A stretch of 50,444 bases of DNA from Cerioporus squamosus (taxonomy: Eukaryota > Basidiomycota > Agaricomycetes > Polyporales > Polyporaceae). Of the stretch, positions 38,918-50,134 are shown one piece after another. Under the pieces are notes generated by a model, which was given only the letters and a program-made list of their open reading frames with translations, was not told the DNA's origin and made no database searches. The position numbers were made by a program, and so were the translations under genes. The stretch is from NCBI GenBank assembly GCA_022592435.1, contig JABYQS010000230.1:1-50444 (forward strand), given 5' to 3'. How positions within the stretch are numbered: the first letter of the stretch is position 1; each line of letters opens with the position of its first letter.

Positions 38918-39438
38918 CTTTCAACTACGTAGCCGACTGATTAGTTACTTACTGTACTTCGAGTTTGTGTCCACCTTGTCTGCATCTAAGCTTGTTTGTG
39001 ACATTGCGTCCGAGGATTGCTATTCATTGCACACAATGACAGTGTGTCTCTATACTCGTTGCCATGCTGTCTCGCCTGCCGCTACTACTCGTGTGGAGTG
39101 GTGTGAACGGTAACCTGTTCGACGACGACGTCGCTACATACTAGATTGCTACGGGGGTGAAGGTGTAATGGATTATGAGAGGGTAGGAGACCTCCATGAT
39201 ATCGCAGTGCGATGTGGTTACGCCAGCGGATAGGGCGACAAGGAAAGGCGGCACGCAGAAGGAGCAAGGATAGGTGACAGGACGAGTCGGGACTCGCACT
39301 GGAACGCGCCAAATACTCTCAAAGAGTAGCCTGAATCTAGATTATGCAATAGGTAGATTACAGCTGATACCGACGGACACTGAGACATGGATCAGCGTCG
39401 GTGGAGGACATTAGGGCTGCGCCGGAGACCAACTCACC
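38918..39438. other. intergenic region, epoxide hydrolase to MRPL7-like gene
   Basis: About 520 bp between two convergent genes. No supported gene or repeat is seen; terminators of both genes are expected here. Confidence 0.55.
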
Positions 39439-40341
39439 CTATGACCTCGCGAAGGGAATTTGGAAGCCCGAGAGGAGCGCGCGAGCGCGATTTTGTGCTC
39501 CGACGCCCTTGGCACTTGTTACGAAATGTATGTGCATACCGAACGTGGAGGGATACGCGTCGAAGTTGACCTCGATCTGGGGGAAGAGACCAAGGGCGGT
39601 GGGAGGGAGACCGAAGGAGACGACGCCCGAAGCAGAGTGGGGCTTGTCAAGACGGTTGGAGGGACCCTCGAGAGGGATGCCCTGGAAGTCGCGGAGACGG
39701 GGGAGGACGAACTCGACGAGGACGCTGAGGAAGTCCCACATCTGGGGGCCCTTGAGGTCGACCTTGACGCCGACGGGGATGCCGGGACGGACCCAGCCCT
39801 GCAAGTTCTTGCGACCCCTCACGATCTGCACACCCTCAGCGGTGTGTTGTCCGCCAGCCTGGTCATTCGCTCCGGAGATGGCACGGAGAGCCATGATGGG
39901 GCCGAGGAGGTTGGTGCGACTGACGGAGGCCTGCTTGATCTGGGAGTGGATCTGGATGCGCTCGAGCTGGACGACATTGTCTGGGGAGGACGGCGGGGGG
40001 AGCTGTTTGGACCAGCGGTTGCCTCCGAGGGGCGGGTTGTAGCGGTGCTTGGTGTAGGGGTCGTTGGGATCGTATGCGAGGCGAGGGGGACGCGGCGGAG
40101 GACGAGGAGTAGGCTCGTGGACATAGGTCATGTACATGAGGTCGTCCTGGAGGGTGGTGTGGTAATGGTCGGCGAGGCGGCTGCGGTGTGTGTCACGGAC
40201 GACGACGTTGACGTGGGGGACGGGGAGACCCTTCTCGTCGCGCTTGAGCGGCTTGAGCTGGGGAGCAGGACGTGTGCGGCGGACGGAACGGCCTGCGGTG
40301 GCGGCAAGACGCGGGGCACGCGTTGCAGCCTGTGCGCTCAT
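39439..40341 (-). CDS. MRPL7: mitochondrial large-subunit ribosomal protein uL5m (MRPL7-like)
   Basis: Single-exon minus-strand gene of 300 codons, from ATG 40341-40339 to TAG 39441-39439. I chose this ATG because the frame upstream is low-complexity and the next residues (MSAQAATRAPRLAATAGRSVRR) are rich in Arg/Ala/Ser without acids, a typical mitochondrial presequence. The mature part has YNPPLGGNRWSKQLPP, RIQIHSQIKQASVSRTNL, and the uL5 C-terminal domain: GWVRPGIPVGVKVDLKG, MWDFLSVLVEFVLPRLRDF, LGLFPQIEVNFDAYPS and GMHIHFVTSAKG. uL5m binds 5S-equivalent sites of the large subunit in other ribosomes and bridges to the small subunit. Length agrees with fungal MRPL7. It is divergent from the RING gene with 364 bp between. 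Confidence 0.93.
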   Translation of the reverse strand: MSAQAATRAPRLAATAGRSVRRTRPAPQLKPLKRDEKGLPVPHVNVVVRDTHRSRLADHYHTTLQDDLMYMTYVHEPTPRPPPRPPRLAYDPNDPYTKHRYNPPLGGNRWSKQLPPPSSPDNVVQLERIQIHSQIKQASVSRTNLLGPIMALRAISGANDQAGGQHTAEGVQIVRGRKNLQGWVRPGIPVGVKVDLKGPQMWDFLSVLVEFVLPRLRDFQGIPLEGPSNRLDKPHSASGVVSFGLPPTALGLFPQIEVNFDAYPSTFGMHIHFVTSAKGVGAQNRARALLSGFQIPFARS

Positions 40342-40705
40342 CGTGGACGGCCAGCGAAGACGCGGTGGGAGACGGCGGCGACGAGGAGCGAGGGCGGGTG
40401 GACGGAGCTGGACGTGGTCGCGCTGCACGCTGTCGAGCGCCCGGGACCCCGGAGTGGGACCCCGGGAGCGGGACAGCCACGGCCGGAGTCTCGTGACTCT
40501 CGTCGTGCGGTCGCTCGCGTGCAGTCGCTCGTCGTCCACCAAGCCTTCCTCGTCGTCCACCAAGCCTTCCTCGTCGTCGTCCTCGTTGCCGTCCTCCCCG
40601 CAGGCAGCGACCCCGCTTCGTCTTCTTCTTCTTTGCAGTTCCGTCGCTGCCCACGACCTTTCACGTATCTATCGTACTCTACTCGCCACTACATACTTCC
40701 GCTTC
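40342..40705. promoter_or_regulatory. divergent promoter, MRPL7-like gene and RING gene
   Basis: 364 bp shared by two head-to-head genes. It contains a 21-bp tandem pair of TCGTCGTCCACCAAGCCTTCC type (about 40530-40572) and C/T-rich tracts common in fungal promoters. No TATA box. Confidence 0.6.
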
Positions 40706-43700
40706 ATGGGCCAGGCCAACTCCCGCAGCAGTCCCGCCCCCGACGCCTCCCGTCCTGCTCGCCAACCCGCCCCGTCGCCCTCCATCCCTGCCCAGCGCGA
40801 GCGCACAGACTCCGCTGCGACTGCAGCTTCAGCATCTTCAAAGCGCTCCCGCCGCGAGTCCCTCGGTCGCACCGTCCGTGGCCTCCTTCCCCATTCTCGC
40901 TCCGCTCAAGACGGACACTCGTCCCACGACCCTTCTTCCTCCATTCGCAAGCGATGGCGCTCCTCCAGGAGGTTTACAAAACAGCCTTCCTCTCTTTCTG
41001 ACCCCCCCGAAGCTCATCCCAATCCCGACTCTGGCACCGGTCCCTCCGCCTCACCCCACTCTTCCCAAGATCACATCCCCGAGGACCCTCTTCTAGACCT
41101 ACCCTCCGCTGCCCCAGTACAATCTCTGCTGTCCCCTCTTCCCTGTGCCATCGTTGCCCATCCCTCTCCAATGCCTCCGCCACCTAGCCATGCTCCAGTC
41201 CAATCGCTCGCACCAGAACCCCGGTCCAGCTCCGACCATGTCAATCAGCCTGAATCACCAGATGAACTCGACCCGTCCAATCTCCCCGCCCAGATCCTGT
41301 CCCAGGCACCCCGGAAGACGACCAACTCGCACAGCAGATCGAACACGACCTCGACGACTTTCTCGCTACCCACCACGCAGATAACTCATTCCTCCAGGGC
41401 AGCTCGCGAGATGGACAATCCCCACCACCTCCACCTTCTTCCGCAGAGCCTGCTTCATCTCCCCGTGAGCCACAGCCTCACGCTTCCCTTCCGGAGCCTC
41501 CGCATCAACTCCCTCGCCACTTCCAACCACCTGGTCCGCTTGTCGTCGTACAAGGCGTGGTGAATACCAGCGATGCTGGAGCAACCCAAGCAGCCTCCGC
41601 TTCTCGTTCAGGCGGCTCCGCGTCCCTCCTCAATCCATCATCAGCGCCACCCTTGTCCCATCGGCGTTCCTCCTCCACTCCTTTGTCCACTGACGAACGA
41701 TACGGCTCGCGGAACCGCCTGTCTGCCTTCCTGCCCAGACCGAGCAGCATGCTTGGCCGTCGACCTGCCAGTCAAGAGCGCGGCATGCCATCGTACGACT
41801 CCCCTTCGACCAGTGATACCTTGAGCTCTATGCCCAACTCGAGTAGCTCCGACATGCTCTCCGCCGACCCGGACTCTGCCTCTGAAGACCAACGTGCAAA
41901 CGATGACGGTGAAGCCCGCCACCGCCCCTTATCTCCAGGAAGCATCGATGTACTTGGGACCTTGTTGAGGTGCGTTCAAATGACGCTCTATTGTATTCAC
42001 AATGCTGACGTGTTGACAGTGTCGCGGCCGCTGCTACCGCCGCCTCCCTCTTCTCGCCCAGTCTCGGCTTCCAAGCCAACGGTGACCCGAATGCCCCGCC
42101 GCCCTCCGGGATTCCTCGTCCAATGTCACCAACTCCTACTGCTGGCTTGGGTGGAGGGGAAGGATTCAGCAGTCTACCTGGCTTCGGGCTCGATTCCTCT
42201 GCGTCTCCATCCCAGCCCGCGCCGTCGCCGGCGCCGCAGCCACGGGAAGGTCGGGAGCGCATCCGGACTGTGTGGGAGAGCTTCCGTGAGCGCCTTGGCT
42301 TGAACCGCAATTCCTCGTCTTCCAGCGCGAATGAGGATGCGCTTCCGAGCTCGGAGGAGCAAGCGAACATGCGCCCTGGCGAGATCATGCTGGCCGAGAT
42401 GGCCCGAGCACTCAACATCGGGTTGGGACTCAACGGCGACGGCTCGGGCACTACCCCAGAGCGGACTTCTGAGTCTACGCCAGCTGCAGATAACGACGAC
42501 CTGGCTCGGCGATCTACAGATAACGCTTCCGCTGGACGTTCCCTTCCACCTGAGGATAGTTTCGAGCGATTCCTGCTCAATCTGCAGGCTGACCTTCGGA
42601 CTGCTCTCTCGGATGTCGGTGCCACAGGCACCGCACCAGCTACCGATGCGTCCGATGGTGGTGATGGGCGCAGCGATCCCACAGAGGCCGCCAGTGATGC
42701 GGTGAGCGTTCATCCTCCCGACGAAGTCCCCACACGCGTCACCGATGAGGAGCAGTTGGGTGCAGACGATGACGACGACATGCCTTCTCTCGAAGATGTC
42801 TCCGACTCTGAAGACGAAGACGAGGAGGAGGTTTACGAGGACACGGAGTCTACCCGCACGCCCACGCCCATGCCCGCTTCGTCGACCGTGCCACCCAATC
42901 GCGTCGATCAGTCCTCCGCGAGGACGCGTACCCGTGGCCAGCGCGGTAACGCGGATCGCGCACCGCCGGGCATTAATCTCTGGCGACTATATCGCTTCCA
43001 GCCGATCCCAGCGAGCCAGGTTGCGGGCCACGCTGCCTCCACGACTTCGACTTCTGTCCCCCTATCTCCATCTCTCCCCACATCTTCCATCCCCTTTGCC
43101 CCAGACACCCTCCAGCCTCCGACCGCCGGATCGTCCTCTGCAGCGTCCGCATCGCCCGCGACGCCACAGGACGCAGGTGCAAGTGCAAGCACAAGCGCGG
43201 ACCCCGCAGACACGACCTCGGCAGCTGCATCACCTCCCCCTGCTGGCGACGCCAGCCAGAACATGGTGGTGCCCGTCATCGTTGTCGGGCTACAATCAGT
43301 TGACATGGGACAAGTGCATGGACACGCGCATCCGCCCGAGTCCGACGCTGCCCTGCCAGACTCACGCGACGCTCACAACGACAGGAGAACAAGGCCGGCC
43401 TCTGCCTCGTTCGACGACGCACAACGTCAGCCCCTCTTCTCGCCACCTCTCGAAGGCTCTTCATCTGGCGCGAGTACACCCCGTGGGAGGGGCAGCTGGC
43501 AGTCGCGCGCGGCGACGGCGTTAAGGAATTTACGGCCGGGGAGGAGGAATGGGTCGAGAGGACGCAGAGCGGCGGAGGGTACTGGCTCGAGGACGTTCTT
43601 GATCTACGTCATCGGAGGTGAGTATTGCGCATCATCCCACTCCGCGCGTTGCGTGCTAAGCGGCGCGTCCTCCCAGGCTACTATCCCCCGAACCATCATA

Positions 43701-44222
43701 TGGTGACTGGGTCGGACAACTTAGACTCGTACGAGGCGCTCTGGTATGTGACTTCCGTACGCTTTGCGCGTTTGCAATGAAGTCTGACCTTGCCTCTAGG
43801 GAACTCGCCGAGCTTCTCGGACAGGTCAAGCCCCCCGTCGCGACGCGCGAAGACATCGACAACTCTGGTCTGCAGATCATCAAGTCGAGGGAACTCGAGC
43901 AGTATGAGCGAGAGGGCAAAGTTGCATCAAATTGTGTTGAACGCGTACGTTCCTGCCCGTTGTCGTCTGCTTCCTGACAGAGTCGCTAAGTGATCTTGCT
44001 GCCAGTGTCTTATCTGCTTAGATGATTACGACGCCGAGGACGACCTGCGGCTGATGACGTGCAAGCACGCCTTCCACAAGGACTGTGTGGACAGGTGGTT
44101 GCAGGTCGGCCGCAACAACTGCCCAGCATGCCGGACAAAGGTGTGTTCCAATCATCATCTCCGCTGTCGGATGACTGACGCGCTTCCAGGGCGTGTCTAC
44201 CCCGGGCGACACTGCGCCGTGA
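40706..44222 (+). CDS. RING-H2 finger protein, probable E3 ubiquitin ligase
   Basis: Six exons: 40706-41969, 42020-43617, 43677-43743, 43800-43944, 44006-44140, 44190-44222, all GT-AG introns of 49-61 nt, giving a protein of about 1080 residues. It starts MGQANSRS, a candidate N-myristoylation signal. A very long Ser/Pro/Ala-rich disordered region with an acidic patch (DDDDDMPSLEDVSDSEDEDEEE) follows, then the conserved FLIYVIGG-YYPPNHHMV and ELAELLGQVKPPVATREDID blocks, and a C-terminal RING-H2 finger (CLIC, MTCKHAFHKDC, CPAC; 44006-44130). E2 binding by the RING is the expected activity. Anomaly: exon 1 changes frame by one base near 41265-41315, with no plausible intron there. Confidence 0.88.
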
Positions 44223-44631
44223 TTCGCTTCTCCTTGGGTCTCCCTCTCCCTATGTACACATACCAAGCGTTCTGGTCTCGTCCTTCCTTCTCTCTGTTTA
44301 GTCTCCTCAACGATCCCTGCAATGCGCTCATGGACTAGTCGACTTTGCTCTGTGTACCCCGTGGCACGTAAATGTATCGATACTTATTATGCTCGCATAC
44401 TTCGGTAGGCAACACCGGGATGTCGGGCAAGTAGACCGCTCCGGCAACGAAGTCATCATATCATATCTCGACTTCATCGTGGGCGTGAAGACGTTAGCCA
44501 TCGAGCTGTTGTGTGTTTGTAATGAGGCTACCTGGGAAGCGAAGCGGTGATGAGTATTGAGAGCTCCATGAGCCAGTAAAGACTTCCTTGCTCACCTATT
44601 CGGTTTGAAGGAGAACCTGATCCTCGCACGC
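44223..44631. other. intergenic region between convergent RING and METTL25-like genes
   Basis: About 410 bp between two stop codons facing each other. No gene seen; expected to hold both 3' untranslated regions. Confidence 0.6.
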
Positions 44632-46412
44632 TCACTCGGTCGGACGTATAACAATCGCAATATTCCTCCCACTCCCGCTGGCCTGGTCAAAGAGATTCAC
44701 CAACTCGGCCTTGTACGGCAGACCCTGACACGACCGTCAGCACCGACGGACGTCCCCCACTGGCACAGTGATAACGCCGACAGCTCACCTCCAGCTCCTC
44801 CTGTATCCACGCCAGCCGATCAAGCAAAATCAAGCTCTCCACTGCAGGCCCGGCAATGCACCTCAAAGTTTGGAACACTCCGATCCTCCTCTCCAGCTCC
44901 GGATTGGGTTCCGGGATGTCCACATCGCCGAGCTCCAACTTCCTGCGCACGGTGCGAACGAACGTTTCCCAGTCCTTGTATGCGGAGTCGTTCAACCTCC
45001 CGAGACGCCTTGGCCGACGATCCTGCTGCATGCCTGGAGCAAGAGCAGGAGCAGGAGCGCCACCGCTCTCGGCCCCGCCATGCTCCTGCAGTGTTTCCTC
45101 CAACACAGCCCTCCAGACGATCTTCCGAAGCGCGAACCGTGCATCCTCTACAGTCTCTTCCGTCCTGGTCCACTCAGCAGGAACCTGGGCAGCCAGCTGG
45201 AGGTGATTCGCAGTGAGACAAAATCCTTCGGCTCCCCCGCAGGAGCGAAATGCCCGAGAGAGCGGGAAGTCTGTAGACATGTAGCTCTCATCAAAGTCCT
45301 GTTCATATGCCGGAGCCGGACGGCTCACCTTCCGGTTGCATCATATTGTAGCAACATCCGACGATGACCGCTCCTTGAGGCGTCCAGGAGATACGTTCTT
45401 GACCTGCGCTGACCCCGGTCCGATGGCCCCTGGCTGCGGCTGCGACGAAGGCGCGGAGGATGTCGAGCGTGAGGGAACCGCATGCATGGAGCGCAACCAT
45501 GAGCACAGATGTTGGAGCGGCTTCATGCTCTGTCGAAGACTGGCGTCCGGATCGTCTCACGTCTTCTACCCATGCCCGAGTCGAAGCTAGGAGCGACTCC
45601 TTGTCAATGCGTGTCGTGACATAGGTCAAGGAGCCAGCCGAAGCGCCACGGGAGTTGAGCTCTTCGTGTGAGGGAGGGTAGCCCGCATTGACTTGCTCGG
45701 TCTGGTCCTTCCGACGCGATTTGGACGCATCCTTGCGAGCGGCACCCTGCGTCTGGATATCACTCCAGTCCAGTGCTAGGACATGGAGTCCCAGACGATC
45801 GCGCAAGCTTCTAGAGAGGTATGCCTACCGGTCCAGTCAGCGAACGTCCAGTCAGCCAAGAGCGGGATAAGGATTCCGATGACGAACTTGACCCGCACCA
45901 ATATCCACTGCATACTTCGTGTGTTTCAGGGAAGCGTTGGAGGATATAAGTTTCGTGACAAAAGCAGTCATGTTCACCACCTCATGGGCCTTCTTAGGTG
46001 ACATTCCCGGTAGCGAAATGGTGGCGACCGAAGGACGGGAATTCGAGAGACACCTCGAATCCGCGGAAGGCGGGAAGCTACGGCCGACATCTCTGGGAAG
46101 AGAGAGGTCAGAAAGCCCTTTGATTGCCTCCCTCACATCATGAGGAATCGTTTCCGCGCAATCACAAGGGCCGCCGGGTTCGTAGCCGCGTCGACAGGCT
46201 TCATAGTACCAAAGCAAAATGAGCCACGGACGGTCTGCGACGGTTTCCGAGGGCCGTTTAGTTTGCTTTGCATCAAGGCCTGTATGAGTCCAGTTCCACC
46301 AGGTTTCCCATGCTGCGGGGCGCATAAACGATGAAAGACCGAGGCTGTTGGGGTGCACACTCAGGAGACTAGAGACCAGAGGATGAGAGAGGACGTCCAG
46401 GAGGCCCTGCAT
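44632..46412 (-). CDS. METTL25/RRNAD1-like methyltransferase-domain protein
   Basis: Minus strand. Proposed start ATG 46412 (MQGLLDVLSHPLVSS), although an upstream exon is possible. Exon 1 to 45888 holds IPHDVREAIKGLSDLSLPRD, GMSPKKAHEV and the first SAM-binding motif YAVDIGAGQ. Intron 45887-45825. Exon 2: AYLSRSLRDRLGLHVLALDWSD (motif I continues across the intron), later VALHACGSLTLDIL and VIVGCCYNMM. Next exon: DFDESYMSTDFPLSRAF, LLDRLAWIQEELE. Intron 44788-44725. Last exon: GLPYKAELVNLFDQASGSGRNIAIV, TGA 44634-44632. The pattern is the METTL25 family, whose substrate I do not know. At 45328-45332 the frame shifts by one base; the only splice option there is an implausible 30-nt intron. 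Confidence 0.78.
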
Positions 46413-46859
46413 ATGGTACCGGTCCCGGCTCAGCGCAACTTCAGCTTTCAGGGGATCCACTCCCGCGCACGTGATGCTGCACCCATCCAGGGAAGCTCCG
46501 CCATTCCGAGGGTCCGACCACCAGTGGTCGGAACTGGTCCTACAGACCACTTCAGCCCTAACCCCAATGCCCGGATAGACGCCCGTTCAGGAGGGCTTGA
46601 AGGCAGCCAGAAACGCGATAAGACTCGATAAGATTTGATAAGGACCAGATAAGATGAAAGACTCTGGCAGAGACCCTGGGTAGGTTTTTGGCGCCTTAGA
46701 AGCGCCGGGCGGCCCGCCTACGGCGGGATCGACCCTGGGAATGACCACCTTGCCCCATCCAGTCAGCATTCTATTTCTGCCCATAGTACCAACGTAGTAC
46801 GAACCCAGCCATACTCAGTTGTTGATAGTATTAGTAGGTGAAATTGAACGCGCAGGTGG
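46413..46859. other. intergenic, with inverted repeat near 46700
   Basis: Upstream region of the METTL25-like gene. Contains small stem-loop-forming words GGCGCCTTAGAAGCGCC and CCCGCCTACGGCGGG (46689-46727). No gene is supported. Confidence 0.45.
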
Positions 46860-47730
46860 CAGAACCAGAACATTAGCATTACGGGCCACAGGTCGCCGAC
46901 CTTGCCGGCGCTAAAGCCTAATGGTCGCCGACCGGCGTCTCAGGATCGGCGACGGGCGACTAAAATCTGACAGTCAATTTTTGCCGCCAGCGTCTATTTA
47001 ACCCAGCTGGGCCAATATTAATATTAACTACCAACTTATCTCGCACCCTTCGAACAGACCGGAGTCGACCGGTACCGGTACTTACTCACCCAGTAGCCAT
47101 CCAACCAGTTAGCCCGGTCAACTCTCAGTACTCAGTCTGCGCATGCATGAACAGGACCTTTCATACCTACCAAGTATCTCGCTTCCGCCCACTTGCACAT
47201 ACATAGCTCCATCTCTGCACGCCCGGCCGGTTACTAGTCACCGGTCACCTCCAAAGCAGCCGGCTGGTGGCAGACACACCGGTCGGTGGTTGAAATATTG
47301 CGCTGCACAGGCTGCTATGGCCCTGGCAGAATACATAGACTTAGACCTTCCTGTTACTTACTTATGCCTCAGGCACTGGTATAATTATCAAGTATTAATC
47401 ATCTCGGCCAGTACGACCCCCTCGTACCTGCACGCTAGGATGACCGTCAACTGTCTCGGCCAGTCGACTGCCTTGCACCTGCCAGCCAGCCTGCCACCGC
47501 GAAGCTCTGCAGCCGCCTAAGTGGACCTGCAACAAGAGTCGACCGGCATGAAGCCCTGTCGACCAACTGCGATAGTAAGTAACTGGCGACAAGCGAGTTG
47601 ACCGGCGAGGGAGGGATGACCGGCCAAGGGCGATGTCGAGGACAGGTATTACTTATCCAGTGTACCGTTATCAAATGAGTATTTTATCTCATTATTTGGT
47701 CAGCTGATAGATGCCGGTCGCCGACCTTTG
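46860..47730. repeat. palindrome-rich non-coding repeat
   Basis: Three copies of the near-palindrome GGTCGCCGACC, at 46891-46901, 46923-46933 and 47716-47726, bracket about 800 bp. Inside are many GACCGG/CCGGTC words and a partly inverted pair (CCCGGTCAACTC near 47116 against GAGTTGACCGGCG near 47597). No coding frame with domains. It may be a non-autonomous element, but I cannot define its ends or a target duplication. Confidence 0.5.
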
Positions 47731-48483
47731 CCCCACAATGCAGGTGTTCTCGGCAGAACGACCATGCAGTGCTTTAGGCTCGGCAAAGCCAGCGCATGCT
47801 TGAAATTGTCGACTTGCCACTGTTGCCTCTTCTTGCTCAATGCTCAGGACCAAGCTCAATGCATAGACCCCTACGCAATTTGCTCACACTTCTCCAAGAG
47901 GGAGTTCGCCCGAGCCCTCACTGGCACTTCCAGCATGGCACCTACTCACTTGTGTGCAGCAGTCGTCCACACAACACTCAACCCAGTGAACCATGCACAG
48001 TGCGCAGTGTGAAGCATGGTCACAGGCAGTCTGAATGCGTCTGTCCCCGAGTCGCAGCAGATTCACGCCCGGATGTACCTGACCACCAGCAATCTCCTGC
48101 CGACGCTGATATCCCCGAACATCGAAGCCATCCACGTGCATATGCTTGTACATTCCCCATACACAATCTCCTACACAGGCCACTTCCAGGTGAGCAGTGG
48201 CGCAGGCCATCTGTATCCTCGAGCGCAGTGGTTCTGCAGGCTGACTGATATGTCGTGTCAGTTAAATGTGTTTGAAGACCACATCCACCATCGGTTACCA
48301 GTGAGTACATCTTCTCATTGCATTCAAGCATCGTGTCCAGTGTTGCTGATGCCATCGTTTCAGCCCTTGAAGATGCAGCCAGCGTTCATAGACTTGACCT
48401 CCATGGGTACGCCTACCAACGGCATGGTCAGGTTGGAGGAGCTTCACCGACTTGACCTCTCTCACATAATTACGAGGACATAA
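47731..48483. other. region without recognised gene upstream of F-box relic
   Basis: Plus-strand frames (48016-48483) exist but show no family. They could be eroded 5' exons of the F-box gene that follows, since the frame ends with a stop directly before it. Confidence 0.4.
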
Positions 48484-49602
48484 TTTGTCGATGGCCATCT
48501 TGCCCAGCTCGAAGGCTCCATTAATGCCATTGAAGATGTTGCTGTCCACCTACGAGAACTCTGCAACACGAGCATACATATCTATTGCGTTCCGCCTGAG
48601 CTTCTGTTCAGGGTCTTCTCCTACCTTGCTGCGAGGGACCCCAATCTCATTAGAGCCACCCATGTCTGCAGCAGATGGTGTGAGATTGCGTTGAACAGTT
48701 CCCGTTGTGGACGCAAATCGATGTGACTAGTGTGGAGAAGGCAAAGGTGTTCATCATACGGTCCTGACAGGAACTCCTTGATGTCTACTGTCTCAAGTCT
48801 TCCCCGGGCCATGCCACTGGGAATTTTGCTAAAATGCTGCCTCATTTTACCACAAGACTCCGCACCCTTGTCGTCAAAGTCCCAAACACGGCGACCATAT
48901 CATACTTGATGGCGCACTTGCATAGCCCCGTTCCTCATCTCAAGATCCTCCATATACTCGGCAAGGTGGCCTCGGATAAAGACAGGCACACCGTCAACCT
49001 TTTAAAGGCCAGTTGCAAGTTGTTCCTATTCTGATTCTCAGAACACATCGGAGGAGTACATCTCGCATACCCCCGCACCCCGATCCTTATGTCTGCACCC
49101 AATCAGTCTCTCCTGGAATCCCAAAATTTACAGCGGCTTGTCTGTGCTGGAGCTGCGGATTCTGCGAATGCACATCCCAAGTCAAATGTGCATCTTGGAG
49201 ATCCTCAAGCAATGCCCAGGTCTTGAACCCCTGCATTTAGAGCTCCCAGCTCTCATCCGACCTATCATCCCCAAAGATGATCCTGCATGGAACGTATCCC
49301 TCCCTTCCCTATCAGCATGCACACTTGTCTCCCTCCTTCATAAGCACCTCGGAAGCCTTTTATCTCACCTGCTACCACAAGGTACAGGATAGTTACCACG
49401 GAGCCATTCACCAAGTTTGATCGTCCAGACTACGCCGTGCTTCCCAAACGGACCCAAAGACTGCAGCTGTCTCACAGGACTGGTCAATATCCACATGATA
49501 GAGTTCGCGGTGGATGTTGTGAACGGATTCATGCACCTCCAGTGCTACCACCTGTTGATCGCTGATGAGCACCGTGCTCGTCTGAGTTCGGATTTACTTT
49601 AG
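48484..49602 (+). pseudogene. F-box protein relic
   Basis: From 48488 the plus strand reads VDGHLAQLEGSINAIEDVAVHLREL, then an F-box-like helix set: YCVPPELLFRVFSYLAARD, PNLIRATHVCSRWCEIAL. A frame change at about 48703 leads to LWTQIDVTSVEKAKVFIIRS, the block that follows the F-box in agaricomycete F-box proteins, then a TGA near 48767. Later pieces look like leucine-rich repeats (RLRTLVVKVPNTATISYLMAHL, HLKILHILG; LSVLELRILRMHIPS, ILKQCPGLEPLHLELPAL) with more shifts and stops. Such proteins recruit substrates to SCF ubiquitin ligases. This copy cannot be functional. Confidence 0.65.
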
Positions 49603-50134
49603 TTTTGAACTTACTTTATGTTTACTGATTACAGTACTTAGTACAGTTTTCTGGCACTTCCTGATCCTTAGATAGCAGATGTACTGCCGATACGGACCTT
49701 AGCTTCCTACCACCACTACGGTTTAGAGCTCACTTCTGCGTCTGCAACTGAGACCTGCGACCCGAGACCTGCAACCTCGAGACCTCCAACTGAACCGAAG
49801 TACAGAAGCTCGGAAGCACAGAAGCACAGACCGCCGCCGTCGTACTGCCGCCTTCGAAGCCCCATCAAGAAGCCAGATCTCGTTCGTTCATCCTCTTTTT
49901 TGGCACGCACATCCATCAGCTCCTGTCCTACCACTGTACCGAGTTAGGACTTAGTCCGCCCCGCCGTCACCGAGTTACCCAGTGTACAATACGTCATCCA
50001 CACCGAGCCCCCTGCCGTTCGTTTTACTTCACCCTTCCCCCCTTTTCATCTTCTTCTGGCCCTGGCCAGTGTCTAGGTAGCAGGGACGCCCACTCGCATT
50101 ATTTATCTTCTCTCGAGTCCCTGGTTGTCTGTAG
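49603..50134. other. non-coding stretch, possible insertion in the F-box gene
   Basis: About 530 bp between two leucine-rich-repeat-like segments. It has repeated GAGACCTGCAAC-type and AAGCACAGAAGC words (49750-49835). It could be a solo LTR or another insertion, but I find no clear ends, or the two coding parts may belong to different genes. Confidence 0.35.

Noticed and set aside
39460..41001. 513-codon plus-strand open frame
   Set aside because: Its first half is antisense to the MRPL7-like gene and its end lies in the wrong frame of the RING gene.
45299..45328. 30-nt intron in the METTL25-like gene
   Set aside because: Too short for this genome and still leaves one extra base; a single-base indel is simpler.
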